From Actinomycetes bacterium (GTDB lineage Bacteria; Actinomycetota; Acidimicrobiia; Acidimicrobiales; Ilumatobacteraceae): DNA of 64,000 nucleotides. The position numbers were made by a program, and so were the translations under genes. This document shows, piece by piece, positions 1 through 8,721 of the stretch. The first letter of the stretch is position 1. Each line of letters starts with the position of its first letter. The DNA lies in the NCBI GenBank assembly GCA_025356335.1, contig JANXUF010000058.1, positions 1 to 64,000 of the forward strand. Reading direction: 5' to 3'. The notes beneath the pieces were generated by a model. The model was not told the origin of the DNA. It saw only the letters and a program-made list of their open reading frames with translations, and did no database searches.

Positions 1-1
1 C

Positions 2-2146
2 GAAGCCGAACAGATCAAGGCCTTCCGCGACACCTGGGAACTCGGCATCCACAGCTACCTCGGATACCTCCGCGACCGCCTCGTCGCGGCGCGCGACCTG
101 CTGACCGAGAGCGGCAGCGTTTTCGTCCAGATCGGCGACGAAAACGTGCACCTCGTCAGGACGCTGTTGGATGAGGTGTTTGGTCGCGAGTCCTTCGTAA
201 GCCAGATCACGCTGAGAACGACGTCGAGCGCCACCTCCCAGTATCTACCCGGGACCGCCGACCACGCCCTTTGGTACGCGAAGTCGGTCAACGATCTGAA
301 ATACCGGCAGCCCTATTCGATCAAGATGCTCGGCGCAGGCGCCGACCTCTACACACAGTTACGACTGGTTGACGGGACCGAACGGCGAGCGTCACCACAG
401 GAGCTGTCGGGGTCGGAACCGTTGCCCGTGGGTGCTCAACTGTTCCGTCCGGACAACCTAACGAGTCAACGACCTCCCGGATCGTTTCCCGTCGTCCTGA
501 ACGGTCGAACATATCTGCCCGGCAAGGGGTACTGGAAGACCGGCTCCGACGGTATGGCAAAGCTCGGTATCGCCGGCCGCCTACGGCCAACTCAGGGCAC
601 TTCCATTCAGTACGTTCGGTATCTCGACGACTTCCCCGCCGTCGCCCTTGGAAACGTGTGGACGGACGTGGGAACTGGGTCATTCACCGAGGACAAGGTG
701 TATGTCGTCCAGACGAACACAAAAATCATCGAGCGTTGCTTGCTTATGTGCACCGATCCCGGCGATCTCGTGCTCGATCCGACCTGTGGATCAGGCTCAA
801 GCTCCTACGTCGCCGAGCAATGGGGGCGGCGGTGGATCACGATCGATACGTCACGAGTCGCGCTGGCTCTTGCTCGGCAACGTCTGATGGGAGCGAGGTT
901 TCCGTACTACCTTCTGGCGGATACGGAAGAGGGTCGGCGCAAAGAACAGAGCCTGACCGCTTCGCCCCTGCCAGCATCGACGCCGACCAACGACATTCGT
1001 CGAGGGTTCGTCTACGAACGGGTGCAACACATCACGTTGAAGTCGATCGCGAACAACCCGGACATCAAGGACGGCATGAGTCGCAACGAGATCGATGCGG
1101 CGATCAAGCGCCACGCCGAGTTCGAACTGCTCTATGACCGTCCGTACGAGGACAACAAGAAGGTTCGCGTCACCGGACCGTTCACCGTCGAGAGCCTTTC
1201 TCCGCATCGATCCCTCGCGTTCGCTGGCCAGGGACCGGCGGAAGCCATCGATCGCACGAACGCAGAGGAAGCTGCGGACCTCGAAGTCGGCGCGCCGACG
1301 TTTGACCAGATGATCCTGGACAACCTCGCGAAGGCGGGCGTGCAGAACGGGCGCAGAAATGAGCGACTCACGTTCGAGTCGGTGGAGCCGTGGGCAGGGG
1401 TGTACATCCAAGCCGTCGCCGAACGTTCGGACGCTCCGGACGGTGCTCCGAAGCGCGTGGCGATCTCCGTCGGTCCGCAGTACGGGACAGTCGGCCCCTC
1501 GTTCATCAAGGGAGCCGCTCTCGAAGCGATCCGGGCTTCGGAGATCGATCTGTTGTGCGTACTTGCCTTCGCATTTGACCCGCAGGCGCTCGGCGCGAGC
1601 GCTGATGTCGTCGCAAGTGATCAAGGCTTCGCCAACGTGGCTGCCGAACGCAACATGGGTCGGGTCCCCGTACTTCTGGTGCGGATGAACAACGACCTCC
1701 TCATGGGCGAGGAGCTGAAGAAGACAGGCGCAGGCAACCTGTTCACGGTCTTCGGTGAGCCGGACATTGACATTCGACGCACGCCCGACCCCGACGGAGA
1801 TGACGATCAAGTCGTCGTCGAGATCCTTGGTGTCGATGTCTACGATCCGACCACCGGAGAGGTGCGCAGCAACGACACCGACCTGATCGCATTGTGGATG
1901 GTGGACACCAACTACAACGGAGAGTCGTTCTTCGTTCGCCACTGCTACTTCACCGGCGGCAACGACCCGTATGCACGGCTGAAGAAGGCGCTCAAGGCAG
2001 ACATCGACGAAGATGCCTGGGCGTCGTTGTACCGCACAGTGAGCCGGCCGTTCATGGCGCCCGAGACGGGCAAGATCGCGGTGAAGGTGATCAACGACTA
2101 CGGCGACGAGGTCATGCAGGTCTTCACAGTCGGCAGCAACCAATGA
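2..2146 (+). CDS. Site-specific DNA methyltransferase (type III Mod-like), 5' truncated by the window edge
   Basis: The reading frame is open from the first bases of the window, so the GTG at 146 offered by the ORF track is internal. The visible 714 residues begin inside the N6/N4 methylase domain (FVQIGDENVH is typical of Mod proteins). The AdoMet-binding motif I is the DPTCGSGSSS stretch near residue 255 of the visible part. Because motif I comes after the target-recognition region, this is a beta-class enzyme, and the catalytic DPPY-type motif should lie just upstream, outside the window. A roughly 400-residue C-terminal extension follows that I cannot assign; in related large Mod proteins this region contributes to specificity or partner binding. 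It would transfer a methyl group to an adenine or cytosine amino group. Its stop overlaps the next start in an ATGA, implying co-translation. A Res-type helicase is not visible. Confidence 0.85.
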   Translation, partial: EAEQIKAFRDTWELGIHSYLGYLRDRLVAARDLLTESGSVFVQIGDENVHLVRTLLDEVFGRESFVSQITLRTTSSATSQYLPGTADHALWYAKSVNDLKYRQPYSIKMLGAGADLYTQLRLVDGTERRASPQELSGSEPLPVGAQLFRPDNLTSQRPPGSFPVVLNGRTYLPGKGYWKTGSDGMAKLGIAGRLRPTQGTSIQYVRYLDDFPAVALGNVWTDVGTGSFTEDKVYVVQTNTKIIERCLLMCTDPGDLVLDPTCGSGSSSYVAEQWGRRWITIDTSRVALALARQRLMGARFPYYLLADTEEGRRKEQSLTASPLPASTPTNDIRRGFVYERVQHITLKSIANNPDIKDGMSRNEIDAAIKRHAEFELLYDRPYEDNKKVRVTGPFTVESLSPHRSLAFAGQGPAEAIDRTNAEEAADLEVGAPTFDQMILDNLAKAGVQNGRRNERLTFESVEPWAGVYIQAVAERSDAPDGAPKRVAISVGPQYGTVGPSFIKGAALEAIRASEIDLLCVLAFAFDPQALGASADVVASDQGFANVAAERNMGRVPVLLVRMNNDLLMGEELKKTGAGNLFTVFGEPDIDIRRTPDPDGDDDQVVVEILGVDVYDPTTGEVRSNDTDLIALWMVDTNYNGESFFVRHCYFTGGNDPYARLKKALKADIDEDAWASLYRTVSRPFMAPETGKIAVKVINDYGDEVMQVFTVGSNQ

Positions 2147-2607
2147 ACGATGAGGAGGTCGCAACGCTCTTCGACTCGCTCGTCGACGAATTCTCAGGCG
2201 CCGGGCTCGGTTGGATCGTTGACGAAGTCAGAGTGTTGCTCAGTCAAGGGGCCGAGGAGCGCGTGAACCCAGTCGAATGGAATGGCATCGGAAAGGTCTC
2301 CAAGTCGGAGGACCGCTTCACCCGTCGCAGATACACCAACCGCGAGCGCGTACTCCTCCTTGTCGAGGCCGTCGAGCGCGTTGCAGTTGACGGTTTGGCG
2401 ATAGAAAAGTCGGTCGCTGCTTTCTTCACAGAGAGCGAAAGCCGGCCGGCCGTCCCACAGGTCGTCCAGTTTCGCTCCGAGTCGGATCAAGCCGACTCCG
2501 GAGAGCGCTTCGACCTCAGGCCAGCTAGTGCGATCGTTAGCCGGGAAGCGGCTATCGCAACCCTGGTCGAGGAACTTCGCAAGGTTCGCTCCGAGGTAGC
2601 TCAATGA
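2143..2607 (+). CDS. Hypothetical 154-aa protein of the methyltransferase operon
   Basis: I do not recognise this family. The ORF track starts it at 1894, but that part lies inside the methyltransferase gene; the ATG at 2143 overlaps the upstream stop as ATGA and is the better start. The product is acidic and probably mostly helical, with a basic helix around RRRYTNRERV and a C-terminal helix (VEELRKVRSE) that could mediate oligomerisation. There is no signal peptide or membrane segment. It sits between the methyltransferase and a nuclease-like gene with 4-bp overlaps on both sides, so it is probably a small subunit or regulator of the same modification or defence system. That role is inferred from position alone. 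Confidence 0.7.
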   Translation: MNDEEVATLFDSLVDEFSGAGLGWIVDEVRVLLSQGAEERVNPVEWNGIGKVSKSEDRFTRRRYTNRERVLLLVEAVERVAVDGLAIEKSVAAFFTESESRPAVPQVVQFRSESDQADSGERFDLRPASAIVSREAAIATLVEELRKVRSEVAQ

Positions 2608-3266
2608 CGACCGCTGCCGATCTCGCTGCGGCCGTCGCAAGTCATCTCTCTCCGGCGCTCACCCCCAGCCTCACCTCGGCCAGCCACGCCTTTGATCTCT
2701 ACGAAGCGTACGTATTCACGCTCGTCCTGAGAGGCGCTGAGCGTGAGAAGTTCGCCGTCACGTACGAGACGGTCGTACCAGGGCCTCCGAACGTCTTCAC
2801 CTTTCGCACGAGTCCAGGTCATATCTACACATCGACACAGCCCTACAGCTACGCGGTCCTGACTTCACAAAGTGGCCTTGTTTTGGAAGCGCACGTAGGC
2901 GTCAGGCTGTTAGGAAAATCGCATGTCGCCCATGAGTGCGATGTGCTCGTACTGCACCGGCAAGAGGCAGTCGATTGCCGGGCGAACCGCGTGGATCCCC
3001 GACACATCCATGCGGAAATGGCGGTCGAGTGCAAGTTCTACGCAGCGGGGCTCGACCTCGGCCTCCTCCGTGGCTTTGTCGGCCTGTCCGCCGACCTCGC
3101 ACGGCCTGTCAGCACGATTGTCTCGAACGTCACAAGTACGTCTATGGCTCAGTTCTTCAAGGCCCACAAGCGACTTTGGGAAGACCACTTGACTCCCGGA
3201 TCATCCGCAGAGGAGCGCTTCGTCGGCGACGTGCGATCCGCACTGCACCGATTCCAATCGACGTAG
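2604..3266 (+). CDS. Putative PD-(D/E)XK nuclease-like protein of the methyltransferase operon
   Basis: This 220-aa protein starts with an ATGA overlap on the preceding stop. The middle of the protein has the order expected for a restriction-endonuclease fold: an Asp in a beta strand (HECDVLVL, near residue 113) followed about 30 residues later by an E-x-K strand (AVECKFY, near residue 145). The preceding segment (ETVVPGPPNVFTFRTSPGH) resembles the beta-rich core of such nucleases. If right, it would cleave or sense DNA that lacks the mark made by the upstream methyltransferase. I could not match it to a named family, and the D...ExK reading is by eye. It ends 29 bp before the convergent relaxase gene. 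Confidence 0.6.
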   Translation: MTTAADLAAAVASHLSPALTPSLTSASHAFDLYEAYVFTLVLRGAEREKFAVTYETVVPGPPNVFTFRTSPGHIYTSTQPYSYAVLTSQSGLVLEAHVGVRLLGKSHVAHECDVLVLHRQEAVDCRANRVDPRHIHAEMAVECKFYAAGLDLGLLRGFVGLSADLARPVSTIVSNVTSTSMAQFFKAHKRLWEDHLTPGSSAEERFVGDVRSALHRFQST

Positions 3267-3294
3267 CTTCCACGTCGCGGTGGTGTGGCGGTTC

Positions 3295-6200
3295 TCAGAA
3301 GTCGATCCCGAGAGAGGGGACTTCACGTTCAATAGCGCGTTGCGGTCGCACCGGCTCAAAGAGTTGCTCGACGACGGCGTGGCTGTCGGCGTATGCGCTG
3401 CGGTCGAGGTAGCTGGGTCGTCGGCCGAGGCCGTCCGTGATGTCGAAGGCGGCTTGGTGTTGGGCGAGTCGACCGGCGGCGGCGTCCCATTGCCGTGCGG
3501 CTGGGCCGGGTGCTGGTCGATCGCCGATGGTGTTGACGATCGCGTCCGGGGGTTCGAGGCGTGTGATCCTTGTTCGTATTCGAAGGTCGTGGTCCAGCCG
3601 TGCGTCGATCTCGTTGATCTTCGCTTCGATATCCGGGCGGCGGCGCAGGGTGGCTTTCGCTTGCGCCTCCTGCTGTCGGAGGCGTTCGAGCTTGTCGACA
3701 GTGAGGTGTAGTTCGTTGTCAGCAGTCTTCACGGCTGCTGGTAGTCGTTGGATGTCGAGGCGGGCGTCGGCGATCGCGGTGGCGTGCTTGCGGCGGTGCA
3801 GAGGTCGGTCGTAGCTCGCGAGGACGGCCTCCGCGACGCGGTACGCGGCGGTCGTCTCAGTGATCGCCTTCTCGGCAGCGGCCTTCGCGCGTTCGGCTTG
3901 CTGACGTTCGACGGGCATTCGCCTGAGTGTGTTCTCGGCATCTTCGATCGTGGAGACGACGTCGAATCGCTGCTCGAGCAATTCGCGAAGTTGTCTGCCG
4001 TCGAGAAGACCGGCGCGGTGGGGTTTCTCGTCGCGGAGTTCAGCCCGGCGGGCGTGGGCGGGCAGGTCGATCCAGTCGGTGGCGATGGATTGCGCGAAGA
4101 CGTCGGCGGCGGTCTGTTCGCCGTTGACGACCATGAATGCTTCGTTGGTGGCGGTGCCGCGGGTCATCGCGACGTACAGGTTTCGGACGTCGGTGGGCTT
4201 CTCGTAGAAGGTGGCCCCGCCTTGGACATTGCGCCCCTGCGCGCCCATCACGGTGCGTGCATAGGCAAGCTCAACATGCTCGGCCACATACGGTGCCGGG
4301 AGCCGGATGGTTCCGTGTTTGCCCGTCGCTGTGAGTGAGCCGTCGGGGTGGATGTGGTCGACGGTCCACACGGCCCGGTTGCGGACCATCTCACCTCGAT
4401 CGGTCGAGAGCCGTCGGTCGTTCTGACGAGTTGCGATCTCGTCGCCGGCGCGAACCTGGTAGGCGCCGACGTTGATGTGTCGGCCGGTGGGGTCGATCTC
4501 GCCGGCTTGGATGCGCGTTTGTTGGCAGCGTTGATTGAGACGTTCGACGGCTTCGTTGGTCGGCGACATCAACAGACCCTTGCTGCCGGCCTGGCGTCGT
4601 TCCCACCATGCGGCGACGCTGGCCCGTTCCATCTGGTTGAGCGTGCCGGAATGGAGTCGGCCGTGTTGCTCGTAGACCTCGGCGACGGTCACGTCCCCTC
4701 GGCGTAGGCGAAGGCTGGCGTCGCGTTCCCATTCGTTGTCGAAGCGATGGACGCGGTCGAGTTCGATCGCGCCGAAGGTGTCGACGAGGAGTCCGAACAT
4801 GCCGCCACGACCGACCGCGGAGAACTGCATCGGGTCGCCGACCAGCGCCATCCGCCATCCCTTCATGTCTGCGAGGTCGGCGAGCTCTGCGAGCTTCGTC
4901 GTGGGCATCATCCCGGCTTCATCGACGATCACGGTGGCGCCGACGGGGAGGTCGTAGCGGTGATCGGGTGGGCGGTTGAGGCGGTGTTCGATGAGCAGCT
5001 TGTCGAGCGTGTCCGCCACGAGTCCGGTCTCGTCGGATAGCACCTCGGCTGCGGTCGCCGACGGAGCGACACCGAACACCGCGCGCCCTTCGGCACGCAG
5101 CTGGGCCACCGCCGGGGCAAGCGCGCTGGTCTTGCCGGTACCCGCCGGGCCGACGACGAGGACGATGTCTGCGCTGCCGGCGACGGCCGCCGCACCTTCC
5201 GCTTGGGCGGGGTTCAGGTCGAGGCCGCTGCGGGTCACCGCTTCAGGTTGGTCGATGCCGTCGTGGGCGAGGCGACGGTCGACCCAGTCGATCAGTGCGG
5301 CTTCTTGGTCGAGGATCGCCTGTGTTGTCAGTGCGCGGTCGACGACTGATTCGGTGACTGGGCGGCCGTCCTTGCGCAACAAAGCATCGGGTTCGATCGA
5401 CTTGGACACATCGACGCAGTAGTTGTCGACGACGTGATCGGTGAGCTTGTTCAACCACTCGACGAGACGCGGCGTCGACATGACCGTGTCGGTCGGGACG
5501 AGCGCGGCCAGCTCACGCAACAGCTCGGTTGGCCGCCAGCTCGATTGCTTCTCGGAGATCGTCGCCATTGCCGTGTCGATCATCGACATCGTCGTCGCCC
5601 GGTCCACAACGTCGCGTCCGCCGACCTGATCGATCGCGTGCTCGATCACCTCGGCGGGTTCGAGCCCCAGCGCACGAGTCTGCGCGGCCCAACCCCCGTG
5701 GAGGGTCTGGGCGTCGGTGGCGTGGGGCTTGGCTGGACGGCTGTCGGTGGCCGCTTCGCGTTCCAACCGCCACCGCTCCCGGGGTGTCGGCTCACGGCCC
5801 ATCGTCTCGATGAACCGGTCGAGCTTGTCGTCAATCCGGCGGGCCACCGACGCGGTACGGGTCGAGAACTCGGCCAACACCGCCTCGGGGACATCCGCGA
5901 TCTCCGCGATCCCGTGCTCGGGTTGATGCCAGCGAACACCGAGCCGGGCGGTCAGCTCCGCACGCAGCGACACGTGATACAACGCGGACAGGGTTTGCTG
6001 ATCGCGTTTGATCAGACGGGCGTCGAGCGCCAACCAACGACCATCCGGGGACTTGACCCGATTCGCGATCACCAGGTGCGTGTGTAGCTGTGGGTCCAAT
6101 GATCGGCTGGTGTGCTGACGGAACGCCGCGGCGACGATCCCCTCGGCGTCGACGACCGCTACCTCACCACCGATCCGGTAACGGGTGTGCGCGTGCGCCT

Positions 6201-6567
6201 CGATCCACCCGGCCAGTTCCCGCACCGCCGTGTCGTGCGCGTCGAGGACAGAGCGCCGCACTCCCTCATCGCCAAGGGCCCACAGCACTGACACGGACTT
6301 CGGTGCCGACGCGGTCACGTCGAACCCGCGGACCGACTTGTCGTCGTAGCGGCGACCCAGATGACGATCCGGTCGACGCGGGTCCATGCCGGCCATCACC
6401 GCCAGGAACGCATCGTCGCCGACTTCGCCGCTGATGCCGAGTTGCTGAGCGCCGACGCCGAGCCAGATGCCACGCGGTTCGCCGGAGTCGAGGTAGTAGT
6501 TCGGCAGCTGCTCGACGTAGTACGCGCCAGCGTCGACGCCTTTCAGCGTGGTCACCCGCACGGTCAT
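3295..6567 (-). CDS. MobF-family conjugative relaxase with RecD-like helicase (TrwC/TraA-like)
   Basis: This 1090-residue protein nicks DNA at an origin of transfer, binds covalently to the 5' end and unwinds it for conjugation. Paired tyrosines near the N-terminus (Y16/Y17 and Y24/Y25) are candidate nicking residues. The metal-binding histidine triad is H152 with H162 and H164 in DPQLHTHLVI. The VTASAPKSVSVLWAL segment is characteristic of the TrwC relaxase domain. A superfamily-1 helicase follows: Walker A GPAGTGKT at 473-480, Walker B VIVDEAGM near 546, and a GDPMQFSAVGRGG motif near 577. The C-terminus is charged and probably coiled coil. The gene is intact and full length. No coupling protein or type IV secretion gene is visible, so the element is either mobilisable or continues outside the window. 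Confidence 0.93.
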   Translation of the reverse strand: MTVRVTTLKGVDAGAYYVEQLPNYYLDSGEPRGIWLGVGAQQLGISGEVGDDAFLAVMAGMDPRRPDRHLGRRYDDKSVRGFDVTASAPKSVSVLWALGDEGVRRSVLDAHDTAVRELAGWIEAHAHTRYRIGGEVAVVDAEGIVAAAFRQHTSRSLDPQLHTHLVIANRVKSPDGRWLALDARLIKRDQQTLSALYHVSLRAELTARLGVRWHQPEHGIAEIADVPEAVLAEFSTRTASVARRIDDKLDRFIETMGREPTPRERWRLEREAATDSRPAKPHATDAQTLHGGWAAQTRALGLEPAEVIEHAIDQVGGRDVVDRATTMSMIDTAMATISEKQSSWRPTELLRELAALVPTDTVMSTPRLVEWLNKLTDHVVDNYCVDVSKSIEPDALLRKDGRPVTESVVDRALTTQAILDQEAALIDWVDRRLAHDGIDQPEAVTRSGLDLNPAQAEGAAAVAGSADIVLVVGPAGTGKTSALAPAVAQLRAEGRAVFGVAPSATAAEVLSDETGLVADTLDKLLIEHRLNRPPDHRYDLPVGATVIVDEAGMMPTTKLAELADLADMKGWRMALVGDPMQFSAVGRGGMFGLLVDTFGAIELDRVHRFDNEWERDASLRLRRGDVTVAEVYEQHGRLHSGTLNQMERASVAAWWERRQAGSKGLLMSPTNEAVERLNQRCQQTRIQAGEIDPTGRHINVGAYQVRAGDEIATRQNDRRLSTDRGEMVRNRAVWTVDHIHPDGSLTATGKHGTIRLPAPYVAEHVELAYARTVMGAQGRNVQGGATFYEKPTDVRNLYVAMTRGTATNEAFMVVNGEQTAADVFAQSIATDWIDLPAHARRAELRDEKPHRAGLLDGRQLRELLEQRFDVVSTIEDAENTLRRMPVERQQAERAKAAAEKAITETTAAYRVAEAVLASYDRPLHRRKHATAIADARLDIQRLPAAVKTADNELHLTVDKLERLRQQEAQAKATLRRRPDIEAKINEIDARLDHDLRIRTRITRLEPPDAIVNTIGDRPAPGPAARQWDAAAGRLAQHQAAFDITDGLGRRPSYLDRSAYADSHAVVEQLFEPVRPQRAIEREVPSLGIDF

Positions 6568-6664
6568 TCCCGATCACCCCATCGGGAACACACTCGCGTC
6601 GCTGTGCACTCGTCTGTCCTTGAAGAGTCGGTCGTTCGGGGAATCTGGATCGAGGTCATGGCGG

Positions 6665-7015
6665 TCACGCGGAGAAGGGCAGGGAGTCTTGGTCGGGTTG
6701 CCGGGCAGCGCGTCGGGTAGAGCGCTTTGCGGTTGACGCGGGCGTGATCGACGCGACTGGAGGCGCGACTGGTGTGTCGTCGGTGACGATCGGCCACGTG
6801 ATCGGCCCGCCGAGTCGCTCCTCCAGATAGCAGCGTGGGATACGGATCTGCTTGCCGAATCGGCAGGCGCACAATCCCTCAGCACCGTTGGTGGCGAGAT
6901 AGCGGCGGGCCTCCCGGTACGCGGACGTGCGCCCGATGCGCAGGACGGCGGCCGCTTCCTCGACGGTGAGGAAGTCGGGCGGGCTCGTCCGATTGTTGTC
7001 AGGCTTGTTCGTCAT
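6665..7015 (-). CDS. Excisionase-type helix-turn-helix DNA-binding protein
   Basis: This is a 116-aa protein with an N-terminal MerR-like winged helix (FLTVEEAAAVLRIGRTSAYREA, residues about 15-36) followed by a basic strand (GKQIRIPRCYLEERL), the layout of helix-turn-helix domain 17 excisionases and of small regulators in actinobacterial integrative elements. It would bind and bend DNA at the attachment site to favour excision, or control transcription of the element. The tail is proline- and threonine-rich. A strong GGAGGTG Shine-Dalgarno sequence lies 4 nt before the ATG. It is about 100 bp upstream of the relaxase gene on the same strand and is divergent from the integrase, the usual xis/int arrangement. 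Confidence 0.85.
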   Translation of the reverse strand: MTNKPDNNRTSPPDFLTVEEAAAVLRIGRTSAYREARRYLATNGAEGLCACRFGKQIRIPRCYLEERLGGPITWPIVTDDTPVAPPVASITPASTAKRSTRRAARQPDQDSLPFSA

Positions 7016-7352
7016 AGCACCTCCACCAACACATGCCTCTCGAAACGCGATTTCGTGACGGCGCGTCCGTCAATTTCCCCACCCCCGACAAACGGGAACC
7101 GTTACGGCGAAACGGGGAATCTCTCCGACTGATACAGAGGCCGTTCGCGCCCAGGCGCAGCACGAAAGGCCGAGAAATCGGCTCTTGCATCGAGGCGTAC
7201 AATCACTGCATGGCGCTGGCTGCAACGGCCGCTGCCACCTGGTTCATCGACGGCATCGTCGGTGAACCGGTGGCTGAGATCCGCCACTCGTGCTCAGCCC
7301 CCGAGGCGCACCAACTGACACCAACCGTCACCAACCACCGGAGGGCGACACC
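7016..7352 (+). other. Intergenic region between xis-like gene and integrase
   Basis: These 337 bp separate the divergent excisionase-like and integrase genes and should hold both promoters. I see a short inverted sequence (CGAAAcgcgaTTTCG near 7041) and a 13-bp word, GTGACGGCGCGTC at 7055-7067, which recurs at 11387-11399. No supportable gene was seen; the ORFs listed here (7033-7356 and antisense) lack family resemblance. Confidence 0.5.
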
Positions 7353-8507
7353 ATGAGAGGCCACGTGGCCCGCAAGGGCAGCCGCTACTACGCCGTCGTC
7401 TACGAAGGTTTCGACGCTTTCACCGGCAAGGACAAGTACCGCTGGCACGCGGCCGGCGACACTCGCAAAGCCGCCGAGAAGCTGCTCGGCGATCTAGTGA
7501 AGCGACTGCATGACGGCGACTACCGCGCTCCCGAGCGGATCACGTTCGGGGACTACCTCCTGGAGCGGTGGCTGCCGACGAAGCGGGCGCAGCTACGACT
7601 CTCGACGTTCAGTTCGTACAAGAACAACATCGAGCTACACGTGCTCCCTCACCTCGGAGCGATCCCGCTACAAAAGCTCCAGCCCGAGGACCTCGACACG
7701 TTCTACGCCCATCTGCTCACTGACGGGAAACGCAACGGTGCCGGCGGCGGGCTCGCGCCCAAGACCGTCCGGATCATCCACGGCATACTCCGTAAGGCAC
7801 TCGCCGACGCGATGCGCAAGGGCACCGTCACCCGCAACGTGGCTGATCTTGCCGACGCGCCGAAGGTCCGCCTCGGCGGATCAAGGGAGATGACGGTGTG
7901 GGCAGCGGATGAACTACGCGACTTTCTCGCCACCATCGAGGACAGCGAGTGGTACGTGCCGATCTTCCTCGCCGCCAACACCGGCATGCGACGCGGCGAA
8001 GTGCTCGGCCTCACATGGCGCAACGTCGACCTCGACACTGCGCGGCTGACCGTGAGCCAACAGATCCTGTCAGTCGAGTACGAAGCCAAGGTCGCCGACG
8101 TCAAGACATCGCACAGCCGCCGAACCATCGACCTCGACCCGAAGACAGTTGCGGTTCTGAAGGCGTGGCGCCGACAGCAGCTGGAGCGCAAGCTCGCCAC
8201 CGGCCGGCGCAAGGACGAAGGCTTCGTGTTCACCCGAGACGACGGTGGACCGATCCACCCCGACGCCTTCTCACAGGCGTGGGAACGATTGGTTCGCACG
8301 AGCGTGTTCCGACGCATCCGCCTGCACGATCTCCGCCATACCCACGCCACGATCCTGTTGAAGGCCGGCGTCCCCGTGAAGGTCGTCAGCGAACGCCTCG
8401 GCCACTCCAGCCCCGCCTTCACGATGACCGTGTACCAACACGTGTTGCCCGGTATGCAAGCCGACGCGGCAGCGGCGTTCAGCGCAGCAGTGTTCGGCTT
8501 GTCCTGA
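7353..8507 (+). CDS. Tyrosine site-specific integrase
   Basis: This is a 384-aa phage-type integrase. An N-terminal AP2-like arm-binding region (SRYYAVVYEG...GKDKYRWHAAG, residues 7-40) is followed by a SAM-like core-binding domain (TFGDYLLERWL onwards) and the C-terminal catalytic domain. The catalytic set is visible: Arg in NTGMRRGEVLGL, the His-x-x-Arg box LHDLRHTHA, the GHSS histidine, and the nucleophile Tyr in MTVYQHV. I chose ATG 7353 over the track start at 7290 because a GGAGGG ribosome site precedes it by about 7 nt and the protein then begins at the conserved arm domain. It would recombine element and host attachment sites; the tRNA gene 3 kb downstream is the obvious target candidate. 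Confidence 0.95.
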   Translation: MRGHVARKGSRYYAVVYEGFDAFTGKDKYRWHAAGDTRKAAEKLLGDLVKRLHDGDYRAPERITFGDYLLERWLPTKRAQLRLSTFSSYKNNIELHVLPHLGAIPLQKLQPEDLDTFYAHLLTDGKRNGAGGGLAPKTVRIIHGILRKALADAMRKGTVTRNVADLADAPKVRLGGSREMTVWAADELRDFLATIEDSEWYVPIFLAANTGMRRGEVLGLTWRNVDLDTARLTVSQQILSVEYEAKVADVKTSHSRRTIDLDPKTVAVLKAWRRQQLERKLATGRRKDEGFVFTRDDGGPIHPDAFSQAWERLVRTSVFRRIRLHDLRHTHATILLKAGVPVKVVSERLGHSSPAFTMTVYQHVLPGMQADAAAAFSAAVFGLS

Positions 8508-8721
8508 TCGGCGATCATCCCGGCGTGCGCGCAGTCGATGATTTGACCCCGAATCCCGGGAACGTTTCAGGGCTATCTCGGAATCGTCGTAGCGCAACCT
8601 ATCCAGCGGTAGAGGACGTCGGCCAGCAGCGCGCACGGGGTACGGGTTGCGCATCCTGGCCTTGCCACTCGCAAGACACGACGTGCTGTCGCCGCCCGAA
8701 GCCCGGTTCGACTGCGGTAAG

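Noticed and set aside
851-2164. 437-aa minus-strand ORF opposite the methyltransferase
   Set aside because: It is the antisense shadow of a well-supported gene in high-GC DNA; composition is Arg/Val/His-rich with no domain.
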